DNA of 64,000 nt from Anthocerotibacter panamensis C109 (lineage in GTDB: Bacteria > Cyanobacteriota > Cyanobacteriia > Gloeobacterales > Anthocerotibacteraceae): contig NZ_CP062698.1 of NCBI RefSeq assembly GCF_018389385.1, positions 3,938,667-4,002,666 on the forward strand. The letters run 5' to 3'. Below, in pieces: positions 1 through 10,942 of this stretch. Position numbers and translations under genes: made by a program. A model generated the notes under the pieces. That model made no database searches. It was given only the letters and a program-made list of their open reading frames with translations, and was not told the DNA's origin. Within the stretch, counting starts at the first letter, position 1; every line of letters starts with the position of its first letter.

Positions 1-1
1 C

Positions 2-1771
2 GCAGGCGGAGGGCTTGGGGGGACCGCTGCTGCTCTAGAAGCCCTACAGCGCCAAAAACAGGTGTGTCTGACGGAAATCAGTGACTGGATCGGCGGGCAA
101 GTCAGCCAGCAGGGCGTCTCAGCCCTTGACGAAAGCCAACTTCAGCGGCAGCTTGGGCTTTTCGCACGCAGCTATCGTCGATTCCGAGAAGGCGTGCGGG
201 CGCTGACCGGGGAGGAGAATCCGGGCCAATGTTGGGTGAGTGTCCTGTGTTTCTCGCCTCAGGCAGGGGTGCAGGTCCTCGAAGCGATGCTCAAGCCCTA
301 TCTCGCCTCTGGGCAACTGGTCTTGCTGCGCAATACCGTGGTCAAGGATTTGGAGGTGCGAGATGCTCAGATCCAGTCTGTGACCGTCCTGACCCATATT
401 CCTAGAGCACAGGGGGAGAACCGTTTGCCGCTCTCGCAGGTGCTGGAGGACTGGTATGACCCTGCGCCCTCCGCCCTTTTTATGAAACAACCGATAACGT
501 TGATCCCCTCCTTCCGTCGTCCGCAAGGGCGCTCCTGGATGGTAATCGACGCTACGGAGACGGGGGAACTGCTTCCTCTGGCGGGCATTCCCTACCGTCT
601 GGGCACCGAGCGCCGGACACGCTGGGAACCGAGTGCCAAGGGAGCAGACCCCTACTGCACCCAAAGCTTCACTTATACGTTTGTCCTGGAGCAGACGGCG
701 AACGCCCAAAACTTAGCCCCCCCCGAAGACTACGATTCTCCTTTTAACGGACCTGCCTACAGCTTTGAGCAGGAGTTGTTTTCGTTCCCGGCTATCTTCA
801 CCTATCGCCGGATTCGGGGGCAGGTGCCGGTGAGCTTGTTTCCGGCACAGATCACGATGGCGGACCTCCGGGTGGGAGACCAGTCTATGCAGAATTGGAC
901 TTGGGGCAACGATTGGCGGCTGTCCACGGCGGACACCAATCTGGTCCTGACGCAGGAACAACTAGAGGCACAAGGACAACTACAACAGTGGCGGGGCGGG
1001 CTGCGTCCTGAGGCACTGGCGCGGGCGGAAGCGCACGCCTATGGCTACTATTACTGGTTGGTGAACGGAACCAAAGACGTCTTGCTCCAACAGCGCGACC
1101 CCAGCTACCGCAAACCGACCTACCCCAACTACGCGTTTTTGCGGGGAGTCGCCAGTCCCATGGGCACCGAACATGGCCTCGCGCGCTATCCCTACATCCG
1201 GGAGGGCAGGCGGATCATCGGTCGCCCCTCGCGTAGTTATCCCGAGGGCTTCGCCATCTACGAGACGGACATCACGGGTCAGGAGCCGACTTTGCTCTTT
1301 CCGGGTCGCACGCGCCTTTACCCGGACACAGTGGGTCTTGGGGGATACCCCATCGATTTTCACCCTTGCATCATCAATGATCAGTTTGCACCCGCGCCTG
1401 ATGACGTGACAGGTAGTCCACCCAACCCCCAAGCCCTCTATCAAATTCCGCTTCGGGCATTGATTCCCCAAAAAATCGACAACCTGCTTGCTGGAGCCAA
1501 AAATATCGCGACCACCCACATCACCAATGCTTCCTATCGCGTCCACCCGGTGGAATGGGCGATTGGTGCTGCTGCTGGGAACACGGCGGCTTTTGTCCTG
1601 GAACAAGGAGTGCTCCCCGCCGCTTTGGTGACGGGTACCCCCGCTGCTGACCGTCTGCTCAGTGCTCTTCAGGCGCAGATTCAGGCGCAAGGAAATCCAA
1701 TTCGCTCCTCGCAAAGGGTGCCAGTGCTGTGTCAAGGCTGCTACAGCCGGGTGCGCAGGGTAAAGGAATAG
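2..1771 (+). CDS. FAD-dependent oxidoreductase, 5' end outside window
   Basis: The frame is open from the window edge, so the gene starts upstream. The first codons read GGGLGGTAAALEA, the dinucleotide-binding glycine motif that normally lies a few residues after the start, so only a short N-terminus is missing. The last 120 residues hold the conserved block LIPQKIDNLLAGAKNIATT followed by SYRVHPVEWAIGAAAG, typical of the FAD_oxidored (Pfam12831) group, whose members flavinylate a dehydrogenase-like fold. The substrate is not deducible. The 3' end overlaps by about 30 bp the convergent DUF3146-like gene. The family call is good; the specific reaction is unknown. Confidence 0.8.
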   Translation, partial: AGGGLGGTAAALEALQRQKQVCLTEISDWIGGQVSQQGVSALDESQLQRQLGLFARSYRRFREGVRALTGEENPGQCWVSVLCFSPQAGVQVLEAMLKPYLASGQLVLLRNTVVKDLEVRDAQIQSVTVLTHIPRAQGENRLPLSQVLEDWYDPAPSALFMKQPITLIPSFRRPQGRSWMVIDATETGELLPLAGIPYRLGTERRTRWEPSAKGADPYCTQSFTYTFVLEQTANAQNLAPPEDYDSPFNGPAYSFEQELFSFPAIFTYRRIRGQVPVSLFPAQITMADLRVGDQSMQNWTWGNDWRLSTADTNLVLTQEQLEAQGQLQQWRGGLRPEALARAEAHAYGYYYWLVNGTKDVLLQQRDPSYRKPTYPNYAFLRGVASPMGTEHGLARYPYIREGRRIIGRPSRSYPEGFAIYETDITGQEPTLLFPGRTRLYPDTVGLGGYPIDFHPCIINDQFAPAPDDVTGSPPNPQALYQIPLRALIPQKIDNLLAGAKNIATTHITNASYRVHPVEWAIGAAAGNTAAFVLEQGVLPAALVTGTPAADRLLSALQAQIQAQGNPIRSSQRVPVLCQGCYSRVRRVKE

Positions 1772-1998
1772 ATTTCACCTACTTCTAGGTCATAGTCCTG
1801 TTGCTCCAGGAAGCGTTGGAGCGGTTCGGCGACGAGCGCGCGGCCTTGGGCGGGGTGGACCCGTAGGAGATTGCGGCGGAATTGCCACTGGAAGGTCCAC
1901 TGGAAGGGTCCGGCTGTGACCTCCCCCCGCATATGGCCTTCGCCCAGCGCCAGATGGGTGACACGTAGATGGACTGAAGTATTGGGGGGCTGGGTCAT
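1741..1998 (-). CDS. small conserved cyanobacterial protein, DUF3146-like
   Basis: An 85-residue protein beginning MTQPPNTSVHLRVTHLAL. The pattern GEVTAGPFQWTFQWQFR, then GRALVAEPLQRFLEQQDY, then a terminal YSFTLR is what I remember of the cyanobacterial DUF3146 family, whose function is unknown. A longer frame runs to 2079, but the ATG at 1998 lies just after the stop of the upstream exonuclease gene (2003) and fits the family length, so I chose it. It is probably co-transcribed with that exonuclease. No signal peptide or membrane segment is seen. Confidence 0.65.
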   Translation of the reverse strand: MTQPPNTSVHLRVTHLALGEGHMRGEVTAGPFQWTFQWQFRRNLLRVHPAQGRALVAEPLQRFLEQQDYDLEVGEIYSFTLRTRL

Positions 1999-2002
1999 AA
2001 TG

Positions 2003-2569
2003 TCAGCGGCTGGTAGGAACAGGGTCCACTGGAATTCCGGGGTTTGGAATGGGGATCTGGCTGAGTTTGCACCAGACATGGTAGGTCACCCAGGCATCGA
2101 GGGCCGCGTAGTGGAGTTGTTCCGGGCTCAAAGGGCGGGTCGCCCAGTTGCTCATCTGGTACTGCTTATCTATCTCCAGGTCTAGCAAGTTCGCAGAGAG
2201 CGCCTTGAGCGAACAGCGCGGCTGGAGTCGTTCCTTCGCCATAGCTAGGGTACAGACCACCGACTGGGCGCGGCGGACGCACTTCATCGTATGCAGGTCG
2301 TGGAGGGCGTCGTGGAAGATTTTGGTCACGGATTTGGAGGCCATGATTTCTTCGATAAAGGGTTTGGTGTCTACCGCCAGAGCGTCGAGTAGCCAAATGT
2401 GGTCGCTCTGACCGTCCCAGATCTGCATCAGGGAAACCGTTTGTTTGCGGTTGCGCATCTGGTGTGCGTGGGCCACTTCAATATCTAAGGCAAGTATTTG
2501 GGCTGCCCGCCAGCGGGGCAGGAGGTCCTGGAGTTGTTCTGCGGATGTGATGAGGTGGTAGGGTAGCAT
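2003..2569 (-). CDS. RNase D-like 3'-5' exonuclease
   Basis: A 188-residue DEDDy exonuclease of the RNase D fold. The Exo I motif is LALDIE (D29, E31), Exo II is the HDALHDL segment (D91), and Exo III is HYAALDAW (Y154, D158), preceded by NWATRPLSPEQ, the usual RNase D lead-in. There is no HRDC domain, so this is the short stand-alone form common in cyanobacteria; it would trim 3' ends of RNA or DNA. The start at 2569 is preceded by GGGAG five bases upstream, whereas the longer frame to 2662 lacks such a site. The DUF3146-like gene follows after only a few bases. Confidence 0.85.
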   Translation of the reverse strand: MLPYHLITSAEQLQDLLPRWRAAQILALDIEVAHAHQMRNRKQTVSLMQIWDGQSDHIWLLDALAVDTKPFIEEIMASKSVTKIFHDALHDLHTMKCVRRAQSVVCTLAMAKERLQPRCSLKALSANLLDLEIDKQYQMSNWATRPLSPEQLHYAALDAWVTYHVWCKLSQIPIPNPGIPVDPVPTSR

Positions 2570-2725
2570 ACATACTCCCAGCAAAGGACCCGACACAAAC
2601 GGACACCCCGCCGGGTCGCGGACCTGTCCGAAGCTTATCACACGCCCAGCCAGCCGGTTCACTCTAAACTAGCGGGCCGATAGTAGGCTTTGGGGAACCA
2701 TGTATGCGCTTTATGGAGAAATCCC

Positions 2726-3709
2726 GTGCTTCCAGCTCCCGCCCGCTACTTTCCGATTGCTACCGGACGCTACGAGGTCACGCCAGGTTTGATCCCCTTG
2801 AACACTGCTTTTGGGAATGGGGCGGCGGATGGGCGGGTCTTTCAAATCGATACGAACTTTGAACTATATCGGGCGGCAAAGTTAGCTGCCCGCGCGGAAT
2901 CTTTATCTAAGTATCATCTGACCCAAGGCTATGACCCCGCCGTGGACCAGGAAGTGACCCGCTTCCTAATAGAACAGTTGGTGCTGGAGTATCCCGAGCA
3001 GTTTCTGATAACTCCACCCAGTCCAGTGCAGGGAGTGCGCATGATGTATTGTATGTTGACCGGAGAAGTCCTGGGCTTTGATGAGCAGATGAACTTGCTC
3101 AAGGCAATGGGGTCAGAAGTATCCCCCCCCTATGGCTCTGCCCTGGATGCGCTGGCTTGCCAAATCCAAGAAGACCTTGCTGTAGTCAGTACAGGACCAG
3201 ATGATCAAAATTGGGTCAGTGCGCTGCATCTGTGTTTCCCTAACCATTGGTCCGCCGAGCAGAAGATTGGACAGGATTTTAGGACGGTCCACGAGCCGGT
3301 GCCGGGGATGACCAAGATCAACCGAGCGCAAACACGGCTGGTCGAAGTATTGGTGCAACGGGGTCCTGCGGTGCGTTTCTCCTGGGGCGTGGGGACCGAT
3401 TGCAGGCTCAACCACCATCCCGTGCCCCCGCCTGATATCCCGCTGGACGTTTGGCAAGGACGCTCCTTCAATCCGGCGCAGCCCGGACTGTTTTTACGTG
3501 TGGAACGGCAGGTGCTCTGGGGCTTGCCTCGGGTCCATGCCTTTGTGTTTACCATCCGCACCTACTTCACCGATGTGCACGCGATCCGTCAAGATCCCGA
3601 GCAACGGACCCAACTCGGCTCCGCCCTGCGCTCGATGACACCTGATTCCCTCCAGTACAAGGGATTGGCGGGGATGCGAGAGGAGATTTTGGACTGGCTG
3701 GAGGTATAA
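2726..3709 (+). CDS. heme-dependent oxidative N-demethylase family protein (DUF3445)
   Basis: About 327 residues. The conserved C-terminal block LPRVHAFVFTIRTYFTD and the central PFHHWS-like region (LCFPNHWSAEQKIG) match the DUF3445 family, whose studied members are heme-dependent oxidative N-demethylases acting on methylated amines. The frame is open from a TTG at 2690, but the GTG at 2726 has GGAGA eight bases upstream and begins the conserved sequence MLPAPARYFPIATGRYEV, so I prefer it. It converges on the renalase-like gene with only a few bases between. The substrate in this organism is unknown. Confidence 0.75.
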   Translation: MLPAPARYFPIATGRYEVTPGLIPLNTAFGNGAADGRVFQIDTNFELYRAAKLAARAESLSKYHLTQGYDPAVDQEVTRFLIEQLVLEYPEQFLITPPSPVQGVRMMYCMLTGEVLGFDEQMNLLKAMGSEVSPPYGSALDALACQIQEDLAVVSTGPDDQNWVSALHLCFPNHWSAEQKIGQDFRTVHEPVPGMTKINRAQTRLVEVLVQRGPAVRFSWGVGTDCRLNHHPVPPPDIPLDVWQGRSFNPAQPGLFLRVERQVLWGLPRVHAFVFTIRTYFTDVHAIRQDPEQRTQLGSALRSMTPDSLQYKGLAGMREEILDWLEV

Positions 3710-3713
3710 CCCA

Positions 3714-4754
3714 TTAGGTCAGACGGCTCAAGAGCGCCTGAGCTGCTGTCTGCCCGGAGCGAAAAGCCCCTTCCACGCGACCTTCGGAGCACCAACACCC
3801 ACATAGTGCTAGAGGCGCAGGAAGTCCTTCATTCGTGCCTATGAGTACGTAGCGGCTGGTCAGGGGATTGACGGGTTGGGAATAGCGCCAGGGGCGGGCG
3901 AGAGACCACTCAGGCTGGGTCAGGTCTAGGGAAATATAGGGAGCTAAGCGCTTTTGTGCCTGGGCTAAAACCTGGGTCACGAGGTCAGCCTCGGGCTTTC
4001 CAATCTGTGCTTGGGCAAATTGGGGGGTCGAATGGAAGACGAGGACCGGGCAAGGTGGAGCGGTTCGTTTGCTGGAGTCCACCGCACTCCAGGCGATGAG
4101 TGGGTCTGCTTCCCAGCGCAGTCCCGGCGGAAGCCTTTCCAGACCGGACGCCGGAGCGTAGCCTGCGATGACTGCGAGACAGGGATCAAATTCAATCGCG
4201 TTAACCGAGTGCAGGGTTGGGACTGTATCAGTCAGGGAACTGAGCAGGGCACAGCTTTGAGGAGCCGGGGGGGTGAGCAGGACGGACCGGGCTTGGAGGG
4301 CAACCTCTTCTGCGGTGATTACCCGCCATGAGCTCTCCCCCGGAAGCACTCCGGTCACCCGTGTATCAAAGGCGATGGTCAAATTCCGAGCCATTATTTT
4401 GGCTAGGGTCGTCATCCCTTGGGGGCAGGCGTAGCGCGGATAAGTGTACTGAGGGTCAGCCGGTTCGATGCCGGTTTGGGTAAGCGTCGGAACTGATTCC
4501 ACCCAGGGCATGACCTGACCTTGGGCGAGTAGCGGTGCGAGCACCTCCTGAAAATCTTCACTGCGACAGGTGAAGTACTGTGCTCCGTGGTCTACACGTA
4601 CATCACCATGAGGGGTACTGATGCGCCGCGTCGCCATGCGCCCCCCGACCCCCCGCGATTTCTCCAGCACCCGCACTGCGAGCCCCGCCCGTTGCAGAGC
4701 CTGTGCTGCCGCCAACCCACTGATACCCGCACCGACTACCAATACATCTAGCAT
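3714..4754 (-). CDS. renalase-like NAD(P)/FAD-dependent oxidoreductase
   Basis: About 346 residues. The N-terminus MLDVLVVGAGISGLAAA is a GxGxxG Rossmann motif (G8, G10, G13), followed by the second ADP-binding segment VRVLEKSRGVGGRMATR, which is characteristic of renalase and amine-oxidase-like flavoproteins. The C-terminus ALCGCWCSEGRVEGAFRSGQ is the matching flavin-binding tail. These enzymes oxidise dihydropyridine isomers or amines, but the substrate cannot be inferred. The ATG at 4754 is preceded by GAGGGG at good spacing; an upstream ATG at 4787 would add only 11 residues. Confidence 0.8.
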   Translation of the reverse strand: MLDVLVVGAGISGLAAAQALQRAGLAVRVLEKSRGVGGRMATRRISTPHGDVRVDHGAQYFTCRSEDFQEVLAPLLAQGQVMPWVESVPTLTQTGIEPADPQYTYPRYACPQGMTTLAKIMARNLTIAFDTRVTGVLPGESSWRVITAEEVALQARSVLLTPPAPQSCALLSSLTDTVPTLHSVNAIEFDPCLAVIAGYAPASGLERLPPGLRWEADPLIAWSAVDSSKRTAPPCPVLVFHSTPQFAQAQIGKPEADLVTQVLAQAQKRLAPYISLDLTQPEWSLARPWRYSQPVNPLTSRYVLIGTNEGLPAPLALCGCWCSEGRVEGAFRSGQTAAQALLSRLT

Positions 4755-5076
4755 CTTCCCCTCTTCTGGCTGGCTCCGCTTTTCCATAGTACGAAGCGTT
4801 GACTATTATGGGGGAAGCTCTGGGCGACGCGCGATGGTTCAAGCAGAACGATCTTTGGGAATTGCGCTCGTATAGCTATGGCAATCCCCCAGGATGCCTT
4901 AAAGAAGTGCATCTGTGAATGTACTGTATCTCATGAATAGATTTTCTAGGACAGCAAAGCCCTAGGTTTAGGCATGTCGAAGCGCTGTTCAATGCATGGG
5001 CAACAACGTGTCGCGTAACGTCTGAGGTTGGTACACTGGGGGGAAATGAGCCGCCTGTACCCTTCCTGGATGAGCT
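4755..5076. other. intergenic region between divergent genes
   Basis: This 322-bp stretch separates the renalase-like gene (minus) from pepP (plus), so it should hold both promoters. A TACACT hexamer at about 5031-5036, roughly 40 bases before the pepP start, could be a -10 element, but no convincing -35 pairs with it. Open frames here (4876-5337 on the minus strand) lack a ribosome-binding site and mainly mirror pepP. I see no RNA gene. Confidence 0.4.
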
Positions 5077-6969
5077 ATGACTACCAGCCTGCGCTTTGCT
5101 TACCGCCATCTCCCTGTCTTCACCGCCGATCCCCAAACAGCTCAGGCCAATCTGGAAACGTTGCTCGGGGAATGGGGTGTGGACTGCCTCTTCATCACCG
5201 CCCAGGATGCCTTCCTCTCGGAATACAACGTCCCCAGCAACAACCAACGCTATGCCCTGAGCAATTTCGCTGGTTCGACCGGGGATGGTATTTTTACCAG
5301 CCAAAAGCTGACGGGGCAATTGGGGAACCAAGCCCAATTTTTACTCTTTGTAGACGGGCGCTATCACATGCAGGCTGACCGGGAGACCGCGCCTGAATGG
5401 GTACAGGTGGTCAAACTTGACATTTCCAAGACCCTCGAAGACGGCTTGCTGGGCTGGCTCAAGGAAGTCCCCGCCGACCGGCTGACAGTAGCCATCGACG
5501 GAGCGCGCACGACCTGGAAACGCTTTAAGCAGATCCAGACCGTCTGTGAAGAGCGGGGCTTTAGCCTCCGAGTCCTGCTGCACAACGAGATCTCCACAGC
5601 GCTCAACTTGCCGGGTTGGTCGGTGGACCGGGCGGTTGAGCCCTTACCGCTCGCAGCGACGGGGCGGACGATAGCCGGGAACCTTACTGCTTTGCACCAG
5701 TGCTTGCCCGCTGACGTCACCCCTGAGGCTGCCTGTATCCTCACCTGCATGAGCGACGACGTGGCTTGGTTGTTGGGAGCACGGGGCTTTCACCTGCCTT
5801 ACGCCTCGTCATTGCTCGCTTACACCTGCACGATTGGGCGCGATATCCTGCTTTTCTTGCCGCCCGGAACCGAGGATACGCCGGTTCATCTGGAGCCGGG
5901 GACCGATTTTCGGCTGGTAGTTTTGCGCAGTCTGGAGGAACTGACTATAGCACTCAGGGGCTATCACGTCGAGCACCTACTCTTTAGTGAAAGGGCTATG
6001 AACGCCTTCTTGCCCACGTTCGCTCACCAATACTGGCCTGAGGCAAAACTGATCGAAGACTACCACGGGCTAGAGCGTCTCCGCACGGAGAAGACACCCG
6101 AGGAGTTGGCTGCGATCCGCAGTGCTTTCCTTAAAAGTAGCCGCGCGATTGCCGCGACCCTACGCTGGGTGAAGGCATCTGTCCAACTCCAGCCCGGAGC
6201 GCTCACCTGCGACCCCACTTTCACCGCTCCCATCAGCGAAATCGACCTCAGTAACAAGATTGCCTGCGAATATCTGGCTCAAGGGGCCTTGGAACTCTCC
6301 TTCCGCACCATTGCCGCCACCGGAGCGAGTGGAGCCATCATCCACTACACTACCCCCAGCCCGGAGAACCTGCTGGCAGATGGTGATCTTGCCCTACTTG
6401 ACAGTGGGGCCTACTACGCCGAGGGCTTCGCCACGGACTGCACCCGAGTCGCCTACTGTAACAGCGGCACCAGCATCCCCGCCCCCTGGCAAAAAGAAAT
6501 CTATACCGTCACCCTCAAGGCCGCCATTGCCGGACTGCGGGCCGAGTTTCACCAGGACACCCCCTGTAAAGAAATTGACGCGCAGGTCCGGGCTGTCTGC
6601 CAAAAGTACGGCTATGACTACAATCACGGCACCGGTCACGGCGTCGGCATCCTCGTCCATGAGTCTGGGATTCGCCTGTCGCCCATCTCTACCTATGGCT
6701 TCACGGAGCACGCTGTCGTAAGTATCGAGCCTGGGATCTATCTGGCCGGTAAGGGCGGTGTCCGCATCGAGAATGTCGCGGTCGTCCGCCGCCACCCCAC
6801 CCAAGCGGACCACTTCTGCTTCGAGAATCTAGCCTTTGTCGGTCTCGACTGGGAACTCATCGACGTAGACCTACTCGATGCAGGGGAGCGCGCATACCTC
6901 AGCACCTACGAACGTCAGTGCCAAACCTTGGGGACCACAGTCACCGACTGCCCCTTGCTCCTTCGCTAG
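5077..6969 (+). CDS. pepP: Xaa-Pro aminopeptidase (aminopeptidase P, M24B)
   Basis: A 630-residue cytosolic metallopeptidase that removes an N-terminal residue preceding proline. It has the long three-part layout of eukaryote-type aminopeptidase P: two creatinase-like N-terminal domains (about 1-320), then a pita-bread catalytic domain. Metal ligands are visible: Asp in LALLDSGAYY (about 442), Asp in ATDCTRV (about 453), His in GTGHGVG (about 517), Glu in SIEPGIY (about 551) and Glu in RIENVAV (about 565). The C-terminus carries the extra domain of the long form. It begins MTTSLRFAYRHLPVF. It stands alone between divergent and convergent neighbours. Confidence 0.93.
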   Translation: MTTSLRFAYRHLPVFTADPQTAQANLETLLGEWGVDCLFITAQDAFLSEYNVPSNNQRYALSNFAGSTGDGIFTSQKLTGQLGNQAQFLLFVDGRYHMQADRETAPEWVQVVKLDISKTLEDGLLGWLKEVPADRLTVAIDGARTTWKRFKQIQTVCEERGFSLRVLLHNEISTALNLPGWSVDRAVEPLPLAATGRTIAGNLTALHQCLPADVTPEAACILTCMSDDVAWLLGARGFHLPYASSLLAYTCTIGRDILLFLPPGTEDTPVHLEPGTDFRLVVLRSLEELTIALRGYHVEHLLFSERAMNAFLPTFAHQYWPEAKLIEDYHGLERLRTEKTPEELAAIRSAFLKSSRAIAATLRWVKASVQLQPGALTCDPTFTAPISEIDLSNKIACEYLAQGALELSFRTIAATGASGAIIHYTTPSPENLLADGDLALLDSGAYYAEGFATDCTRVAYCNSGTSIPAPWQKEIYTVTLKAAIAGLRAEFHQDTPCKEIDAQVRAVCQKYGYDYNHGTGHGVGILVHESGIRLSPISTYGFTEHAVVSIEPGIYLAGKGGVRIENVAVVRRHPTQADHFCFENLAFVGLDWELIDVDLLDAGERAYLSTYERQCQTLGTTVTDCPLLLR

Positions 6970-6997
6970 AGCAGCCGTCCTCTAAGCCAACCATCCC

Positions 6998-7693
6998 TCA
7001 GCGCTGAGAAGCTTCCCCTAAAGGATCAGCGACATACTGAAAAGTAGGCTCGGTGTTCCAAGGCCCCCGCTCGTCCTGTCCGCTATCCTGCGAGAGGTTG
7101 AAGTAGAGATTGACGGTCTCGTCCGGTTGGATAGTGCCGAAGAAAGGGTCGGTGAGCTTACCCAAGGATTCCAGCGCCTTCATGAACATCTGCGCGTGGG
7201 AGATCTCCCGAGTCAGCAAATGCACCAGCGTCTTTTGGGTTCCTTCGTCGCTAGCTAGTTTGATGAGTTGCTCGTAGGTCTGCCTCGCCCCTGCTTCCGC
7301 TGCGATATTCGCCCTCAGGTCGCGCACGACATCGCCGCCTTCATTGAGATAGCTGGCGCTCCAGGCTACCCCTTGACTATCCAGAAAATGTGGACCCACG
7401 CCCCGTACCGCGAACAGGGTGCTCTTGAAGGCTTCGGTCTGGTCTACATGCTTGGTGTGACCCTCAATAAGCTTACCGACCATCTCTAGGTGGCTAAACT
7501 CTTCGACGGCAATGTCTTGGAGCATGTCACGGATCCCTGGATGTTCGACATGGAACGACTGGACCCAATACTGTAACGCGGCAGAAAGCTCGCCCGTCGC
7601 CCCCCCAAATTGTTCGAGCAAAAGCTGCGCGTAGCGGGGGTTGGGGTCATTGATTTGGACGGCATGGATGGGCTCTTTTTTGTGGAAGAACAT
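6998..7693 (-). CDS. manganese catalase
   Basis: A 231-residue non-heme catalase that dismutates hydrogen peroxide with a dimanganese centre inside a ferritin-like four-helix bundle. Ligands lie at the family spacing: E35 (GATGELSAA), E65 and H68 (EEFSHLEM), E133 (AAEAGARQTYE) and H166 (REISHAQMF). The C-terminal tail is short, as in compact cyanobacterial forms. It is monocistronic and converges on pepP; the terminator after chlN lies upstream. Expression under oxidative stress is likely but is not shown by the sequence. Confidence 0.93.
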   Translation of the reverse strand: MFFHKKEPIHAVQINDPNPRYAQLLLEQFGGATGELSAALQYWVQSFHVEHPGIRDMLQDIAVEEFSHLEMVGKLIEGHTKHVDQTEAFKSTLFAVRGVGPHFLDSQGVAWSASYLNEGGDVVRDLRANIAAEAGARQTYEQLIKLASDEGTQKTLVHLLTREISHAQMFMKALESLGKLTDPFFGTIQPDETVNLYFNLSQDSGQDERGPWNTEPTFQYVADPLGEASQR

Positions 7694-7797
7694 GCGCCTT
7701 TACCTTGTGCGTCGTGGAGACCGGGCGGTGCACTTTCGGTGCAGTATTGCCAAGCCTAAGTCAAACGCTTGCATGACGACCTCTCCCCTAAGAGGCA

Positions 7798-7832
7798 CAA
7801 AAAACAAATCCCCATAGGCGGACCCATGGGGA
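7798..7832 (-). terminator. Rho-independent terminator after chlN
   Basis: On the minus strand a 7-bp GC-rich stem (TCCCCAT, 10-base loop, ATGGGGA) is followed by TTTGTTTTTT. It begins about 15 bases beyond the chlN stop and fits a canonical intrinsic terminator for the chlL-chlN operon. Confidence 0.8.
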
Positions 7833-7846
7833 CTGAGGATTATGAC

Positions 7847-9223
<1,377 letters not shown>

Positions 9224-10060
9224 CTAAACCAGGGCAGGGACAGCCTGGGGGCGACTATAAAAATCGGAGAGCAGATTGAACAGGTCGCGGTCGGGTGATT
9301 CCTTGGGCACCACGCCCTCGGGTCCGGCTAGCAGATGGTCGGCAATATTGAGGTAGTACTGGCAAACCGGCTCCAAGGATGGGTCGGATTCAGCCATCTC
9401 GAAAATGGTCTTGCCCTTGACACGGGAGATACGGATGTCGTCAATCAATGGCAGCACTTCGAGCACCGGCATATTCACCGTAGCGACGTACTTGTCGATG
9501 AGGTCGCGCTTGTTGGTACGGTTGCCAATCAGTCCGGCAAGGCGCAACGGATGGGTGCGGGCCTTTTCGCGGCAAGAAGCGGCGATCCGGTTGGCAGCAA
9601 AAAGGGCATCAAATCCGTTATCTGTGACGATGAGACAGTAATCCGAGTAGTTGAGCGGAGCTGCAAACCCGCCGCAGACCACATCGCCTAACACATCGAA
9701 GAGAATGACATCGTATTCTTCAAAGGCCCGCAATTCCTTGAGGAGCTTCACCGTCTCCCCAACCACATACCCGCCACAGCCTGCTCCGGCAGGAGGACCA
9801 CCCGCTTCGACACAGGACACGCCTCCATAGCCCGGATAGATGACGTCCTCCGGCCAGATGTCCTCATAGTGGTAATCCTTCTCATCCAGCGTGTCAATGA
9901 CCGTAGGGATGAGAAATCCGGTCAGGGTGAAGGTACTGTCATGTTTGGGATCGCAGCCAATCTGGAGGACTTTTTTGCCTCGCTTCGCCAGCGCCACCGA
10001 AATGTTACAACTGGTGGTCGACTTGCCAATGCCGCCCTTCCCATATACGGAAAACTTCAC
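9224..10060 (-). CDS. chlL: light-independent protochlorophyllide reductase ATP-binding protein L
   Basis: A 278-residue NifH-like reductase. The dimer binds ATP and one bridging 4Fe-4S cluster and passes electrons to ChlN-ChlB. The P-loop is [10 protein letters not shown] (residues 6-15). The cluster cysteines are C95 ([11 protein letters not shown]) and C129 ([11 protein letters not shown]). ATG at 10060 gives the standard N-terminus. It is first in the chlL-chlN operon. The system is oxygen-sensitive, as in all cyanobacteria that carry it. Confidence 0.97.
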   Translation of the reverse strand: MKFSVYGKGGIGKSTTSCNISVALAKRGKKVLQIGCDPKHDSTFTLTGFLIPTVIDTLDEKDYHYEDIWPEDVIYPGYGGVSCVEAGGPPAGAGCGGYVVGETVKLLKELRAFEEYDVILFDVLGDVVCGGFAAPLNYSDYCLIVTDNGFDALFAANRIAASCREKARTHPLRLAGLIGNRTNKRDLIDKYVATVNMPVLEVLPLIDDIRISRVKGKTIFEMAESDPSLEPVCQYYLNIADHLLAGPEGVVPKESPDRDLFNLLSDFYSRPQAVPALV

Positions 10061-10104
10061 GTTTTGCTCCTAACCTTGGGTGGATGGTAGCCCGATGTAG
10101 TCAG

Positions 10105-10131
10105 ATTATAGAGGATTAAGCGAAACTTCAA
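10105..10131 (-). promoter_or_regulatory. candidate chlL promoter
   Basis: On the minus strand a perfect TATAAT (10105-10110) lies about 45 bases before the chlL start, with TTGAAG 15 bases upstream of it (10126-10131). The -10 is strong, but the spacer is shorter than ideal, so the -35 assignment is uncertain. Confidence 0.4.
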
Positions 10132-10397
10132 GAACCAAGGTGCAAGTATTTACTCGTTTGAATATAAATATTTGTTAAGAGGTGTTGCTCTATTGCAAGG
10201 CAAGGGATCACGCGTTCTCGTCTGTGGCTTAACGCTATTATCGATGAGCCAAGCCCTTGCTAGCACAGACTTTTCTGGACTCACTGCGACATTAGAATTC
10301 AGGTAACATGATTCGCTGTCTAGTATCCTAAGGGCTGAAAAATATATCATAGCTACGGCAACATAGGGCTGTGTGACAACAACATTACGGAGTGAAG
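10111..10397. other. intergenic region between chlL and apt
   Basis: Divergent promoter region, AT-richer than its surroundings. Apart from the chlL -10 box it contains TAAATATTTGTTAAG-like AT-rich stretches near 10165-10180. A 66-codon minus-strand frame (10150-10350) has no ribosome-binding site and no recognisable product. I see no RNA gene. Confidence 0.35.
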
Positions 10398-10916
10398 ATG
10401 GACCTCAAGCAGTACATCAAGGATGTGCCGGATTTTCCAGAGCCGGGGATTTTATTTCGGGATATTACCCCATTGCTCGCTGATGGCGTGGCGTGGAGCA
10501 CCACGATTGAGCGGATGCGTGAAGCGGTTGCCCCGCTGCGCCCGGACTATCTGGTGGGGATGGAGTCGCGCGGCTTCATCTTCGCTGCTGCGCTGGCGGT
10601 TCAACTAGGCGTGGGCTTTGTTCCGGTGCGCAAACCGGGTAAACTCCCCCGTGCTGCCTTCAGTCAGGACTATGCCCTGGAGTACCGCACGGATCGGCTG
10701 GAGGTGCATCAGGATTGCTTCGCCGCCGTACCCGGTGGGCGCGTCGTGGTTGTGGATGATGTCATTGCTACAGGAGGCACAGCTAAAGCCACAGTTGACC
10801 TGATCAGGCAAGCTGGGGGGACGCTGGTTGGCTTCTGCTTTTTGGTGGAATTGGGCTTTCTTCAGGGGCGTACTGTGCTCCCTAAAGTACCGGTGATCAG
10901 TCTGGTCCACTATTGA
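10398..10916 (+). CDS. apt: adenine phosphoribosyltransferase
   Basis: A 172-residue enzyme that salvages adenine by joining it to PRPP to make AMP. The PRPP-binding signature [17 protein letters not shown] lies near residues 115-131, and the N-terminal [17 protein letters not shown] is the family hallmark. The frame opens with GTG at 10392, but the ATG at 10398 has GGAG six bases upstream and gives the standard N-terminus [14 protein letters not shown]. It converges on the TonB receptor gene. Cytosolic; no unusual feature. Confidence 0.95.
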   Translation: MDLKQYIKDVPDFPEPGILFRDITPLLADGVAWSTTIERMREAVAPLRPDYLVGMESRGFIFAAALAVQLGVGFVPVRKPGKLPRAAFSQDYALEYRTDRLEVHQDCFAAVPGGRVVVVDDVIATGGTAKATVDLIRQAGGTLVGFCFLVELGFLQGRTVLPKVPVISLVHY

Positions 10917-10942
10917 GCCTGCGCTCAGTCGGGGTTGGTTTA

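Noticed and set aside
980-1735. 251-codon minus-strand frame
   Set aside because: Antisense shadow of the FAD oxidoreductase; no ribosome-binding site and no protein-like motif.
4876-5337. 153-codon minus-strand frame
   Set aside because: Mostly antisense to pepP; the rest lies in the intergenic region without a translation signal.
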